From Bradyrhizobium sp. OK095 (GTDB lineage: Bacteria; Pseudomonadota; Alphaproteobacteria; Rhizobiales; Xanthobacteraceae), in NCBI RefSeq assembly GCF_900109945.1, contig NZ_FOBX01000001.1, positions 992,001 through 1,056,000 on the forward strand: 64,000 bases of DNA. Direction: 5' to 3'. The notes under the pieces were generated by a model. The model was not told where the DNA came from. It ran no database searches and worked only from the letters and a program-made list of their open reading frames with translations. The translations under genes were made by a program, and so were the position numbers. This document shows, one piece after another, positions 17,872-27,249 of this stretch (position 1 is its first letter; every line of letters begins with the position of its first letter).

Positions 17872-20670
17872 ATGGCCAGACGGGCAAAAAAGGCAGCCTC
17901 GCCGCGGAAAGGGCGCCCTGGTGCTGCCCTTGCGTCCCCCAGTTTGCAGGGGCGAGCGCAAGAACTTGCCCTGATCGATCACCTGATCGAACGGATCGAC
18001 CAAGGTGGATCCACGCTGGTTATCAGTGGCGAGCCCGGCATCGGGAAATCTGCGCTCCTCGAGGTGGCCAGGCACAGAGCCAGTGAACGTGGCTTCACCG
18101 TCCTTAGCATGACCGGCGTCCTAGCCGAAGTCCATCTGCCGTTTGCAGCACTTGAACAGGCCCTGCGTCCTCTGATGAAGGGGGGCGTGGGCCTTGTCCC
18201 GCGCCAGAGATCGGCCTTGCTGGCCGCTTTTGGCATGCATGATGAAGCGGGGGCACCCGATATTTTCCTGGTAGCACTCGCGACGCTGTCTCTTCTAAGC
18301 GAAAGGGCGACGCGCGAGCCCCTCCTGCTTGTTGCCGACGATGCCCAATGGCTGGATCAGGCGACCTATGAAGTCCTGGCCTTCATCTCGCGCAGATTGA
18401 GTTCGGACCCGATCGTTCTCGTGGTGGCCATGCGCGATGACTTCAAAAGTTCGCTCGTCGACGCCTCCGCCCAGAGGCTGCGACTTTCAGGGCTTGACGA
18501 GGCCGACGCGGAGCATTTGCTGGACGCCAATGCGCCGTGCCTCCCGGCGGAGTTGCGCAGCCGCTTCCTTAAGGAAGCTTCGGGCAATCCTCTGGCCCTT
18601 GTGGAGCTGCCCCGCGGAGAACGAGCCACAGAGGCTGGAGACGCACCGTGGCTTCCGCTGACCGACCGGCTCGAACGCGCCTTCTCCAGCCGCTTGTCCG
18701 ACCTCCCGCAGCTCACGCGATTGCTGTTGTTCGTGACGGCAGAAAACGACGGGACATCGCTCCACGAAATCCTTCGCGCCGGCGAAGCCGTGTTGGGCGA
18801 GCGCCTGGGGATCGATGCCATGGCGCCTGCGGTCGCCGCCAAGCTGATCGAAATCAACGGAACGGAGGTGAGGTTTCGGCATCCGCTCGTTCGCTCCGCC
18901 ATGCACCAAGCCGCCGACCCGGTGACCCGTCAAAGGATCCACGCGGCGCTTGCTGCCGTTATTCACGATCAGCTTGACCGCCAATTATGGCATCGCGCCG
19001 CCGCGACAATCGGACCTGACGACGAACTCGCTGGCGAGTACGACCGGATGGCGGCGCGGGCGTTGCGGCGAGGCGCGGTGGCCATGGCGATCGAGGTTCT
19101 GGAAAGTGCGGCACGGCTGAGCAGCACGGCGAGAGCCAGAAGCGACCGGTTGTTGCAAGCCGCTGAGCTCGCTGCCGATCTTGGACAGCCGGAGCTTATG
19201 GAACGCCTGCTGCGTCAGGCCGACATCGACGAATCGAATCAGCTGGCGCTTGTCCGGATCGCCTGGTGTCGCGAGATCAGTCAGCCTCCAGCCGTCAACG
19301 ATCCCGCTAAGATTCTCGCCCTGGTCGGGTTCGCCGCCCGAGCGCGGGCCGCCGGGGCGATCGATCTCGCTGGCAATCTTCTTTGGCGAGCCGCGCAACG
19401 CTGCTGGTGGAGCAGCGCAAGCGCTGAACTTTGCACAACGGTTCACGATGCGGCAACGCGGTTGGAGTTGCCTGAGACGGACCCCCGCCTGATCGCGATC
19501 TCCGCTTACGTCGAACCGCTGCGGCGGGGCGCCGATTTATACCTCAGGCTCCAGTGGCTCGCGGAAACTGCGCACAGCGATCCCACCGCCGCGAGCATCC
19601 TCGGTAGCACCGCCAATGTCATCGGGACCTTCGACATCGGCGTGACCTTCCTCGCCGAGTCCAGCGCTGCGCTGCGTACGCAGGGACGGCTTAGCAATCT
19701 TGCCCGGGTGCTTTTCGCCCAAGGGTGGGCGGAAACTGAAGTCGGTGACTGGAGGGGAGCCATGAGGGAGGCCGAGGAATCCGCTCGGCTCGCCGAAGAG
19801 ACGGGCGGGCTCCCGTGGATTGCTGCGGCCACGATCCTGAAAGCCAGGCTTGCAGGAATGCAAGGCAATCTGGAGCAATCAGAAGCGTATGCGGCGCAGG
19901 CGGAAGCCTTGGCGCTGTCCGTCGGCGCCAGTTTCCTGCCGGCCATGTTGCAGATCGCACGAGGGGTATCCGCAATCGGCGCGGGCCGTCATTGGGAGGC
20001 CTACGAGTATCTGCGACGCCTGTTCACGCCGGCCGATCCCGCTTTCAATTTCGGCCTTCAGTTCTTTGGGCTCGCGGATTTCGTGGAGGCCGCCGTTTCC
20101 TCCGGCAATGCGAGCGCGGCGAGGGGCGTGCTCGACGAGATAGAACGCGTATCGGCTCCGACGCCGGTGCCATGGGTCGGGACGATGCTGCAATATGGCA
20201 AGGCGCTCCTTGCTGAGCCTGATGATGCCGAACAGTTTTTCCTGCAAGGTCTTGGGCCGGCCGCGAAAAAGTGGCCGTTCTTGCGTGCCCGCTTTCTCCT
20301 GGCATATGGCGGGTGGCTGCGCCGCCAACGCAGGTCTGCCAATGCGAGAGCTCCATTGCGAGAGGCTCGTGACATTTTCGATGCGCTCGGGGCTTCGCCC
20401 TGGAGTGATCGTGCCCGGGAGGAATTGCGTGCTTCGGGCGAAACCAGCCGTCGGCGAACCGAGCAGGTGTGGGAAACACTGACCCCGCAGGAGCTTCACA
20501 TCGCGCAACTCGCCGTCGAAGGTCTTTCGAACAAGGAAATCGGCGCCAGACTCTATCTGTCTCACAGGACCGTCGGCTACCACCTGCACCGGATATTTTC
20601 GAAAGCCGGAATCACCTCGCGGTCCGGACTACGTCCCATTCTTGCCAGCATCGGCCATCCCGCAAGCTGA
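17872..20670 (+). CDS. Large ATP-binding LuxR-type (LAL/MalT-like) transcriptional regulator
   Basis: A 932-residue regulator. After a basic N-terminus comes an AAA/STAND ATPase domain with Walker A SGEPGIGKSALL near residue 50 and Walker B LLLVADDAQWLD near residue 150. A long helical TPR-like region follows (about 380-850), and a C-terminal LuxR helix-turn-helix (LTPQELHIAQLAVEGLSNKE, then GARLYLSHRTVGYHLHRIF) at about 870-925. LAL regulators sense small ligands through the middle region and activate neighbouring genes. The next four genes on the same strand encode hydrolytic and redox enzymes and are the obvious targets. It lies immediately inside the left repeat of the cassette. Confidence 0.9.
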   Translation: MARRAKKAASPRKGRPGAALASPSLQGRAQELALIDHLIERIDQGGSTLVISGEPGIGKSALLEVARHRASERGFTVLSMTGVLAEVHLPFAALEQALRPLMKGGVGLVPRQRSALLAAFGMHDEAGAPDIFLVALATLSLLSERATREPLLLVADDAQWLDQATYEVLAFISRRLSSDPIVLVVAMRDDFKSSLVDASAQRLRLSGLDEADAEHLLDANAPCLPAELRSRFLKEASGNPLALVELPRGERATEAGDAPWLPLTDRLERAFSSRLSDLPQLTRLLLFVTAENDGTSLHEILRAGEAVLGERLGIDAMAPAVAAKLIEINGTEVRFRHPLVRSAMHQAADPVTRQRIHAALAAVIHDQLDRQLWHRAAATIGPDDELAGEYDRMAARALRRGAVAMAIEVLESAARLSSTARARSDRLLQAAELAADLGQPELMERLLRQADIDESNQLALVRIAWCREISQPPAVNDPAKILALVGFAARARAAGAIDLAGNLLWRAAQRCWWSSASAELCTTVHDAATRLELPETDPRLIAISAYVEPLRRGADLYLRLQWLAETAHSDPTAASILGSTANVIGTFDIGVTFLAESSAALRTQGRLSNLARVLFAQGWAETEVGDWRGAMREAEESARLAEETGGLPWIAAATILKARLAGMQGNLEQSEAYAAQAEALALSVGASFLPAMLQIARGVSAIGAGRHWEAYEYLRRLFTPADPAFNFGLQFFGLADFVEAAVSSGNASAARGVLDEIERVSAPTPVPWVGTMLQYGKALLAEPDDAEQFFLQGLGPAAKKWPFLRARFLLAYGGWLRRQRRSANARAPLREARDIFDALGASPWSDRAREELRASGETSRRRTEQVWETLTPQELHIAQLAVEGLSNKEIGARLYLSHRTVGYHLHRIFSKAGITSRSGLRPILASIGHPAS

Positions 20671-20769
20671 CCGCCGATCTGTCATCGGACTGGTCATTTG
20701 ACAGAAGCGGCAGCCCCTCCTGGCGGGCTATCTGTGCGGCTGCGTGTAACCCCCGAGACAAAGTTGACC

Positions 20770-21801
20770 ATGAAAATCTTCTCGCTCGCAACCCTCAGCC
20801 TTGGAGCAATCCTCATGACCCAAGCCGCCCATGCGGCTCCGGACGCCGGCACCGACCCCCGGATCGATCCCCAGGTTCGCGCCTTCCTGCGTGAGATCAA
20901 CAAGGATCCGAGCCCGTTCTGGGAACTCCCGCAACCGAAGCCGCAGGAGATCCTGACAGCGCTTCAGAACAAGACCCCGGTCGATATGTCAGGAGTGAAT
21001 ACGACCGAGCAGACCATCACCCAAGATGGTCAAGCCGTGAAGATCTATATCATGAAGCCCGAGCAAGTTACCGGTAAGCCTGGTGTGCTGCTATTCATTC
21101 ACGGCGGCGTCTGGATCGTCGGCAACTTCCAGAACCATCAGCGTCTGCTGCGAGACCTGGTGGTCGGCTCCGGCCAGATCGGCGTGTTTGTGGAGTACAC
21201 CTCCTTGCCCGCGGCGCGATTCCCCACTCAGCTCGATCAATCCTATGCGGTGCTGAAGTGGGTAGCGAGCCACGCCGAAGAGTTCGGCGCTGACGGCAGC
21301 CGGATTGCCGTGGCCGGTAACTCGGTTGGCGGCAACATGACCGCGGCGCTGACGCTCATGGCCAAAGATCGCGGCGGCCCAAAGATCAGCTACCAGGCAA
21401 TGATGATCCCGGCGACCGACGCCAGCGTGGATACCGCGTCCTATCACGAATACGGCACGGGGCGATTTCTGGCCCGCGCCTTCATGAAGTATGGTTGGGA
21501 CCTGTACGCACCGGACGCAGCAACGCGCAACAACCCCTACGTCTCGCCGCTGCGCGCGAGTTTGCAGCAGTTGCAAGGACTTCCGCCGGCCTTGGTCATC
21601 ACCTCGGAAAACGACCCGTTGCGCGACGAAGGCGAGGCCTACGCCCGCAAGCTCAAGGAGGCCGGGGTCTCCGTGATCGCTACCCGCTACAATGGCATGA
21701 TCCACGACTTCGTCCTGCTGAACGGTATCCTGACCGACCCCGAGCCCCAGGCTGCGATCCGTCAGATATCTGCGGAGATCAAGGCACATCTGGCGCCCTG
21801 A
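20770..21801 (+). CDS. Secreted alpha/beta-hydrolase (HSL-type esterase/lipase)
   Basis: I start at ATG 20770 because it gives a clean signal peptide (MKIFSLATLSLGAILMTQAAHA, in two parts: positive end, hydrophobic core, AHA cleavage site); the frame is open further upstream without one. The mature enzyme has the hormone-sensitive-lipase oxyanion motif FIHGGVW, nucleophile elbow AGNSVGGN, an acid in SENDPLRDEG and the His in GMIHDF. Expected activity is periplasmic hydrolysis of a small ester; the substrate is unknown. It is 99 bases downstream of the LAL regulator. Confidence 0.88.
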   Translation: MKIFSLATLSLGAILMTQAAHAAPDAGTDPRIDPQVRAFLREINKDPSPFWELPQPKPQEILTALQNKTPVDMSGVNTTEQTITQDGQAVKIYIMKPEQVTGKPGVLLFIHGGVWIVGNFQNHQRLLRDLVVGSGQIGVFVEYTSLPAARFPTQLDQSYAVLKWVASHAEEFGADGSRIAVAGNSVGGNMTAALTLMAKDRGGPKISYQAMMIPATDASVDTASYHEYGTGRFLARAFMKYGWDLYAPDAATRNNPYVSPLRASLQQLQGLPPALVITSENDPLRDEGEAYARKLKEAGVSVIATRYNGMIHDFVLLNGILTDPEPQAAIRQISAEIKAHLAP

Positions 21802-22007
21802 TCCCGGGGTTGGGAACGGGAGTCGGCGACACGGTCGCCGCCTCCCGGCGTCCTGACCGATCGCGAACTGACGAGGGCGCTGTGCCGCTCACCTTCTAAT
21901 CGATCAAATTGGTTACGAACTCAGGCTGCGGGATCGACATCGTGCCGTGCCGTAGCCTGAGCACCCTCGAGCCACGGGTGGCCGAAGGTTTCCTATCGAA
22001 AGTCACC

Positions 22008-22871
22008 ATGAGCCTCATTCTACTACCGATCCCAAGCCGCGATTTCGACCCATCGGAAGTTGCGGTGAGTTGGAAGGTGCTGACGCAGCGCGGTCATCAG
22101 GTCGTTTTCGCGACGCCAGATGGCAAGGCGGGCACCTGCGATCCGATCATGCTTTCCGGTATCGGACTTGACCTCTGGAGCGGCATCCCTGTGCTTCGCA
22201 ATATCCGTGTCCTCGGGCTCCTGCTGAGCGCCAATGCTGACGCGCGGAACGCCTACGCCGAAATGCTGCGCGATCCGGCTTTTAAAAGCCCGATTTGCTG
22301 GGACCAGATCGCGTCCGGCGGCTTCGACGGCCTGTTGCTGGGAGGCGGGCACCGGGCGCGCGGCATGCGCGAATATCTCGAAAGTATTGTTCTTCAAAGG
22401 GTCACCACCGAATTCTTCGCCGACGAAAAGCCGGTGGCCGCGATCTGTCATGGCGTGCTGCTTGCCGCCCGTAGCAAGTGGGTCGATGGCCGGTCCGTGC
22501 TGCACGGAAGAAAAACCACGGCATTGCCCTGGGCTCTGGAACGCAAGGGCAGCGCGCTCGCTCATGTCGGGCGCTTCTGGGACCGCAACTATTATCGCAC
22601 CTATACTGAGGCGGCGGGGCAACCCGCGGGATACATGTCCGTGCAGCAGGAGGTCACGCGCGCGCTTGCCGATCCTGCGGATTTCATCGACGTTCCCGAG
22701 AACGACATGGACTTCAAGAGCAAGACCAGCGGCACAGCACGCGATACGGCGACCAATGATCGCCCCGCCTTTGTGGTGCGGGATGAAAATTATGTCTCGG
22801 CGCGCTGGCCCGGCGACACCCATAGCTTTGCCCGCACATTCGCCGAAGTGCTCGAGGCAAGGGCACCGTGA
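22008..22871 (+). CDS. DJ-1/PfpI (type 1 glutamine-amidotransferase-like) protein
   Basis: The 287-residue protein has the DJ-1/PfpI nucleophile elbow AAICHGVLLAAR with its reactive Cys, a first strand LILLPIPSRDFDPSEVAVSWKV with the expected acidic residue, and FDGLLLGGGHRARG. Members act as chaperones, glyoxalases or amidases; this longer form with an extended C-terminal half is of unknown specificity. ATG 22008 is chosen as it starts the first beta-strand, while an upstream frame (from 21909) has atypical codons. It belongs to the repeat-flanked cassette. Confidence 0.82.
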   Translation: MSLILLPIPSRDFDPSEVAVSWKVLTQRGHQVVFATPDGKAGTCDPIMLSGIGLDLWSGIPVLRNIRVLGLLLSANADARNAYAEMLRDPAFKSPICWDQIASGGFDGLLLGGGHRARGMREYLESIVLQRVTTEFFADEKPVAAICHGVLLAARSKWVDGRSVLHGRKTTALPWALERKGSALAHVGRFWDRNYYRTYTEAAGQPAGYMSVQQEVTRALADPADFIDVPENDMDFKSKTSGTARDTATNDRPAFVVRDENYVSARWPGDTHSFARTFAEVLEARAP

Positions 22872-23017
22872 CCGATCGCGGCTCGCGGACTGAAGACCCG
22901 CCGACCGACCGCATTTGTCGATACGGCGCAGATCTGCCCCGCCTGATTCCTCGACGAACGATCACGATGAAGCTGCACCTTCAACGCGATTTCCAGACAT
23001 AACGAACGAGCAAGATC

Positions 23018-23905
23018 ATGGTTGGTCAAGACGCATCCGACTATACGCGCCGCTGGTGCCCCAATCAGAAACTGGAATTTCTATCGTTGACCTCGGTCGG
23101 TCCAAAGGTCCGCTATTTGCGCGCCGGCCAAGGTCCGGTGCTGGTCCTGCTGCATTCAATCCGCACCCAGCTGGATCTGTTTCAACGGGTGATTCCGAAG
23201 CTCACCGATCGCTTTACCGTATACGCATTCGACTATCCGGGATTTGGCTGGTCGGAAATCGTTCCGGGCGCCGACTATCGAGAACCAGCGATGCGAGGGC
23301 ATGTTGTTGATTTTATCGAAGGGCTCGACTTGCGCGACGTCATCCTGGCTGGCGAGTCGATGGGTGCCACGCTGGCATTGACGGTCGCGGCGGTACTTGG
23401 GGATCGCGTGAAACAGGTTGTCGCATTCAACCCGTATGACTATTGGCCGGGTGTGGAGCGGGCCAGCTTTCTCGCATCAATCATTATCAAAAGTGTTCGC
23501 GCGCCCCTCATCGGGCCGATTTTTGCCGCCTTGGAAAGCCCGGCCACTCTTGCCGGCATATTAAGAGGCGGTTTCCACGACCCACGCTGCTTGCCGTCGG
23601 ACTTTGTCGACGAGTTGATAAGGAGCGGGAGGCGGCCCGGTTATTCGGAAGTTGCGCGCGCCATTTATCGTAGCCTCGAGAGCTACGTCGCCGCGCGATC
23701 GTATTACATGCAGATCGATGTCCCGGTGACACTGGTCTATGCCGATCACGATTGGTCGCGCCCGGCCGAGCGCGAAGCAAATCTGGCTCGAATCAAGCAA
23801 GGGAAGATGATTGCTATCAACGATGCAAGCCATATTTGCTCACTCGAAAAGCCGGAAGAAGTCGCCCAAATTCTCATAAACGCGGTCCCACTGTCGAGGA
23901 GATAG
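23018..23905 (+). CDS. Alpha/beta-fold hydrolase
   Basis: A 295-residue soluble hydrolase with LLHSIRTQ as oxyanion loop, FDYPGFGWSE, the nucleophile elbow GESMG near residue 114, acid Asp in YADHDWSRP, and a C-terminal NDASHICSLEKPEEVA with the catalytic His. This is the epoxide-hydrolase/haloperoxidase-like branch and the substrate is unknown. Base composition is less GC-rich than flanking core genes. The SDR gene starts three bases after its stop, so the two are surely co-transcribed. Confidence 0.85.
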   Translation: MVGQDASDYTRRWCPNQKLEFLSLTSVGPKVRYLRAGQGPVLVLLHSIRTQLDLFQRVIPKLTDRFTVYAFDYPGFGWSEIVPGADYREPAMRGHVVDFIEGLDLRDVILAGESMGATLALTVAAVLGDRVKQVVAFNPYDYWPGVERASFLASIIIKSVRAPLIGPIFAALESPATLAGILRGGFHDPRCLPSDFVDELIRSGRRPGYSEVARAIYRSLESYVAARSYYMQIDVPVTLVYADHDWSRPAEREANLARIKQGKMIAINDASHICSLEKPEEVAQILINAVPLSRR

Positions 23906-23908
23906 ATC

Positions 23909-24583
23909 ATGAAGACCTTTCTCAGCATCGGATCTGGTCCGGGTATTGGCTTGGCGACCGCCGAGCGATTTGCCCGCGACGGGTTCCGGATCATCTTGAG
24001 TGCTCGGAACGAGACCAAGACGAATGAGCTTGCCGGGCAACTCAGGGCGAAGGGCCACAGGGTTGAGGTGCGCGCGGTCGACGCAGCTGAGCCGTCCAGC
24101 ATCGCTGCGCTCGTAGGGCAGGTTGAAAGCGAGTTCGCCGGGTTAGACGTTCTGCATTTCAATGCAGCCTCGATGCGGAAGGCTACGTTGGCAGATCAAC
24201 CGCGCGAGACGTTCAACCATGATCTCGCCGTCAATATCGGTGGCGCATTGGTGGCCGCGCAGGCTGCGGCGTCCAACATGATCGCGCGGGGCTCAGGCTC
24301 CATCCTGTTCACAGGCGGCGGCTTCGCTCTTCAGCCGCACCCCGACTATCTCTCTCTGAGCATCGGTAAGGCGGGTATTCGTGCGCTGGCGCAAGGCATC
24401 TTCGAGCCGTTCCAGAAAAATGGCGTCCACGTCGCGACTGTTACCGTGGCAGGCCTCGTTATGAGCCGCAAAGACGCCGATGCCGTGGCCGAGCAGTTCT
24501 GGCAATTGCACAGCCAGCCCGCCGGCTCGTGGCAGGTCGAGATCGTCTATACGCCCGTCGGCCAAGAGCAGAGAAGCGGCTGA
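23909..24583 (+). CDS. Short-chain dehydrogenase/reductase-like protein lacking the usual catalytic Tyr
   Basis: A 224-residue Rossmann protein: SIGSGPGIGLATAERF replaces the classical TGxxxGIG, followed by SARNETK and HFNAAS in place of NNAG. In the active-site region the sequence is DYLSLSIGKAGIRALAQG; the conserved Lys is present, but the residue four before it is Leu instead of Tyr, with a Tyr three residues earlier. Close atypical SDRs of this form exist in proteobacteria. It may bind NAD(P) without classical oxidoreductase chemistry. It ends the cassette and is followed by the right-hand repeat. Confidence 0.8.
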   Translation: MKTFLSIGSGPGIGLATAERFARDGFRIILSARNETKTNELAGQLRAKGHRVEVRAVDAAEPSSIAALVGQVESEFAGLDVLHFNAASMRKATLADQPRETFNHDLAVNIGGALVAAQAAASNMIARGSGSILFTGGGFALQPHPDYLSLSIGKAGIRALAQGIFEPFQKNGVHVATVTVAGLVMSRKDADAVAEQFWQLHSQPAGSWQVEIVYTPVGQEQRSG

Positions 24584-24671
24584 TCGGGCTGTGCTCAAGT
24601 CCATGGGCGGACGGCTGAGGGCATGATCAACGTGCTCGTTACGGCTGTGACGAGGTTGTTGTGAGCCCGTC

Positions 24672-24743
24672 GCGGAGATGCGCAGGATCGTCAACCTCCA
24701 TAGCGAAACCAGCGAACTCCGGCAATTCCGCGACGGAGGATGA
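24672..24743 (+). pseudogene. Remnant of a DUF1152 gene 3' end
   Basis: The last 20 codons before TGA 24741-24743 encode RRIVNLHSETSELRQFR, clearly similar to the C-terminus of the DUF1152 protein at 16661-17596 (RKIIDLHREMTELRPFR). The upstream part is missing, with stops in the frame. It sits just before the repeat copy leading into the CoxL-like gene, so the junction DUF1152-CoxL is present twice, in diverged form. Confidence 0.7.
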
Positions 24744-24773
24744 ACGGCGCTTTTCCCGCCCTGCGACCCTTGT

Positions 24774-24900
24774 GCCCGCCTAAACCCGTTTGCCTTGCCA
24801 CTTTTTCCACGGCAATATGCTGGCAAAACAACCATAGGACGGGACAAGAAAATGGCGGCTCCCATCAAGTTCGGCGTTGGCCAAAGCGTGCTGCGCAAGG
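24774..24900 (+). repeat. Direct repeat copy B, intact leader and start of the CoxL-like gene
   Basis: This is the partner of 17632-17758. It contains the same 78-base leader, a purine-rich GGGACAAGAAA ahead of ATG 24852 and the first codons of the intact gene. Differences from copy A are a few substitutions and one indel, mostly around 24818-24824. Confidence 0.85.
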
Positions 24901-27161
24901 AGGATGACGCGCTCATCCGCGGCAAGGGCCGCTATACCGACGATTACGCGCCGCAGGCCGTGCTCCGCTGCCTGATGCTGCGCTCGCCGCACGCGCATGC
25001 CAAATTCACCATCGATGCGAGCCGTGCCCGCACCCTTCCCGGCGTCGCGTTGATTCTGACCGCGACCGAAATCGCCGGTCTCGGCGATCTGCCGTGCCTG
25101 TTCAATCTCGAGACCGACCCGTTCAAGGGGCCTCCTTACCCGATCCTCGCCAAGGATGAGGTGCGTCACGTCGGCGATTCCATCGCCTTCGTGGTCGCCG
25201 AGACCATCGACCAGGCCCGCGACGCGATCGAGGCGATCGAGGTCAAATGGAGCCCGCTGCCGGCGGTGACCGGCGTCGTCAACGCCGTGAAGAAGGGCGC
25301 GCCGCAAGTCTGGCCCGACAAGGCCGGCAATGTCCTGTTCGACGTCTCGATCGGCGACAAGGCCGCGACTGAGGCTGCGTTTGCCAAGGCGCATGCGGTC
25401 GCCGAGATCGCCATCGTCAATCCGCGCGTGGTCGCGAGCTTCATGGAGACGCGCGGGGCGGTCTGCGAATACGATGCCAAGAACGATCACCTCACGCTGA
25501 CAATTGGCAGCCAGGGCAGCCACCGCCTGCGCGACATCCTCTGTCAGAACGTGCTGAACATCCCGACCGAGAAGATGCGGGTGATCTGCCCCGATGTCGG
25601 CGGCGGCTTTGGCACGAAGCTGTTTCCGTACCGCGAATACGCCTTGGTGGCGGTCGCAGCGCGCAAGCTGAAAAAAGCGGTGAAATGGGCGGCCGACCGC
25701 ACCGAGCATTTCATGGGCGACGCGCAGGGCCGCGACAACGTCACCACCGCCAAGATGGCGCTGACTGAAGACGGCAAATTCCTCGCGATGGATTGCGACC
25801 TGATGGGCGACATGGGCGCCTATCTCTCGACCTTCGGGCCCTACATTCCCCACGGGGGCGCCGGCATGCTGCCGGGCCTCTACGACATCCAGGCCTTCCA
25901 CTGTCGCGTGCGCACCATCTTCACCAACAGCGTGCCGGTGGACGCCTATCGTGGCGCAGGCCGGCCCGAGGCCGCCTATGTCATCGAGCGGCTCGTCGAT
26001 GCCTGCGCGCGAAAACTCGACATGACGCCGGACGCCATCCGTCGCAAGAATTTCATCCAGCCGAAGGCGCTGCCCTACAAGACGGCCACGGGCAAGGTCT
26101 ACGATTCCGGCGACTTCGCCGCGCATCTCAAGCGCGCGATGGAGATCGGCGACTGGAAGGAGTTTTCCAAGCGCGCAAAACTCGCCAAGAAGAACGGCCT
26201 GATCCGGGGCATTGGGCTGGCGAGCTATGTCGAGGTCTGCGGCACCATGGGTGAGGAGACCGCCAATGTGCGGATGGATCCCAATGGCGATATCACCGTT
26301 CTGATCGGCACGCAGTCGAGCGGGCAGGGCCACCAGACCGCCTATGCGCAGATCGTCGCCGAGCAGTTCGGCGTTGCACCTGAGCGCGTGCACGTCCACC
26401 AGGGCGATACTGACATGATTGCCACGGGCCTTGGCACCGGCGGCTCGGCCTCGATCCCCTCAGGCGGCGTTAGCGTCGAGCGCGCCACGCGTGAGCTCGG
26501 CGAGAAGCTGAAGGCGATCGCGGCGCAGGCGCTGGAGGCCAGCGCCGGTGACCTCGAGATCACCGACGGCATCGTGCGCATCGCCGGCACCGACCGTTCG
26601 ATCTCGTTCGCCGATCTCGCCAAGCGGCCCGGCGCCGATCCGTCGAAGCTGAATGCGAGTGCGACCTTCGCCAGCGCCGACGGCACCTATCCCAACGGCA
26701 CCCATGTCGCGGAGGTCGAGATTGATCCCGCGACCGGCATCATCAAAATCGTGAACTACGTCATCGTCGATGATTTCGGCAAGACGCTCAATCCGCTGCT
26801 GCTCGCAGGGCAAGTGCATGGCGGCGCCATGCAGGGTATCGGCCAGGCGTTGATGGAGCAGGTGGTCTATGGCGCCAGTGACGGCCAGCTCATCACCGCG
26901 ACCTTCATGGATTACGCGCTGCCGCGCGCAGCGGACGGGCCGGACTTCGTGTTCGAGACCAACAACATTCCCTGCACGACCAATCCGCTGGGCGTGAAGG
27001 GGGCGGGCGAGGCCGGTGCGATCGGCTCCTGTCCGGCCGTCGTCAACGCCATCGTCGACGGGCTCTGGCGCGAATACAAGATCGACCACATCGACATGCC
27101 GGCGACGCCCGAGCGGGTGTGGATCGCCATCAACGAGCACCATCGCCGTCACAGCCTGTGA
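24852..27161 (+). CDS. Xanthine dehydrogenase-family molybdopterin-binding subunit, form-II CoxL-like
   Basis: A 769-residue molybdenum hydroxylase large subunit. It begins GVGQSVLRKEDDALIRGKGRYTDD, typical of the CoxL/CutL branch. The active-site loop reads AYRGAGRPEAAY, the form-II (putative CODH) signature in place of the AYxCSFR of true form-I CO dehydrogenase. The catalytic Glu lies in VKGAGEAGAIGS near the C-terminus. It should bind molybdopterin-cytosine dinucleotide and hydroxylate an aldehyde or heterocycle. FAD (CoxM) and 2Fe-2S (CoxS) subunits are not adjacent, which is unusual. The start is at ATG 24852, the point shared with the decayed repeat copy. Confidence 0.9.
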   Translation: MAAPIKFGVGQSVLRKEDDALIRGKGRYTDDYAPQAVLRCLMLRSPHAHAKFTIDASRARTLPGVALILTATEIAGLGDLPCLFNLETDPFKGPPYPILAKDEVRHVGDSIAFVVAETIDQARDAIEAIEVKWSPLPAVTGVVNAVKKGAPQVWPDKAGNVLFDVSIGDKAATEAAFAKAHAVAEIAIVNPRVVASFMETRGAVCEYDAKNDHLTLTIGSQGSHRLRDILCQNVLNIPTEKMRVICPDVGGGFGTKLFPYREYALVAVAARKLKKAVKWAADRTEHFMGDAQGRDNVTTAKMALTEDGKFLAMDCDLMGDMGAYLSTFGPYIPHGGAGMLPGLYDIQAFHCRVRTIFTNSVPVDAYRGAGRPEAAYVIERLVDACARKLDMTPDAIRRKNFIQPKALPYKTATGKVYDSGDFAAHLKRAMEIGDWKEFSKRAKLAKKNGLIRGIGLASYVEVCGTMGEETANVRMDPNGDITVLIGTQSSGQGHQTAYAQIVAEQFGVAPERVHVHQGDTDMIATGLGTGGSASIPSGGVSVERATRELGEKLKAIAAQALEASAGDLEITDGIVRIAGTDRSISFADLAKRPGADPSKLNASATFASADGTYPNGTHVAEVEIDPATGIIKIVNYVIVDDFGKTLNPLLLAGQVHGGAMQGIGQALMEQVVYGASDGQLITATFMDYALPRAADGPDFVFETNNIPCTTNPLGVKGAGEAGAIGSCPAVVNAIVDGLWREYKIDHIDMPATPERVWIAINEHHRRHSL

Positions 27162-27249
27162 CAATCTTTCATGGAATGAAATTGGCCACGTGGTGTTGGC
27201 CCCATTGTGGGGTCAGCACGATCCTGTCTCAGGGAAAGGGATTTTGCGA

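Noticed and set aside
20679..20696. PHO-box-like CTGTCAT-N4-CTGGTCA upstream of the secreted esterase
   Set aside because: The second half-site has an inserted G and poor match, unlike the clean site at 39404.
17632..24900. Composite transposon or integrative element
   Set aside because: No transposase, integrase, tRNA target or terminal inverted repeat could be found; only the direct repeats remain.
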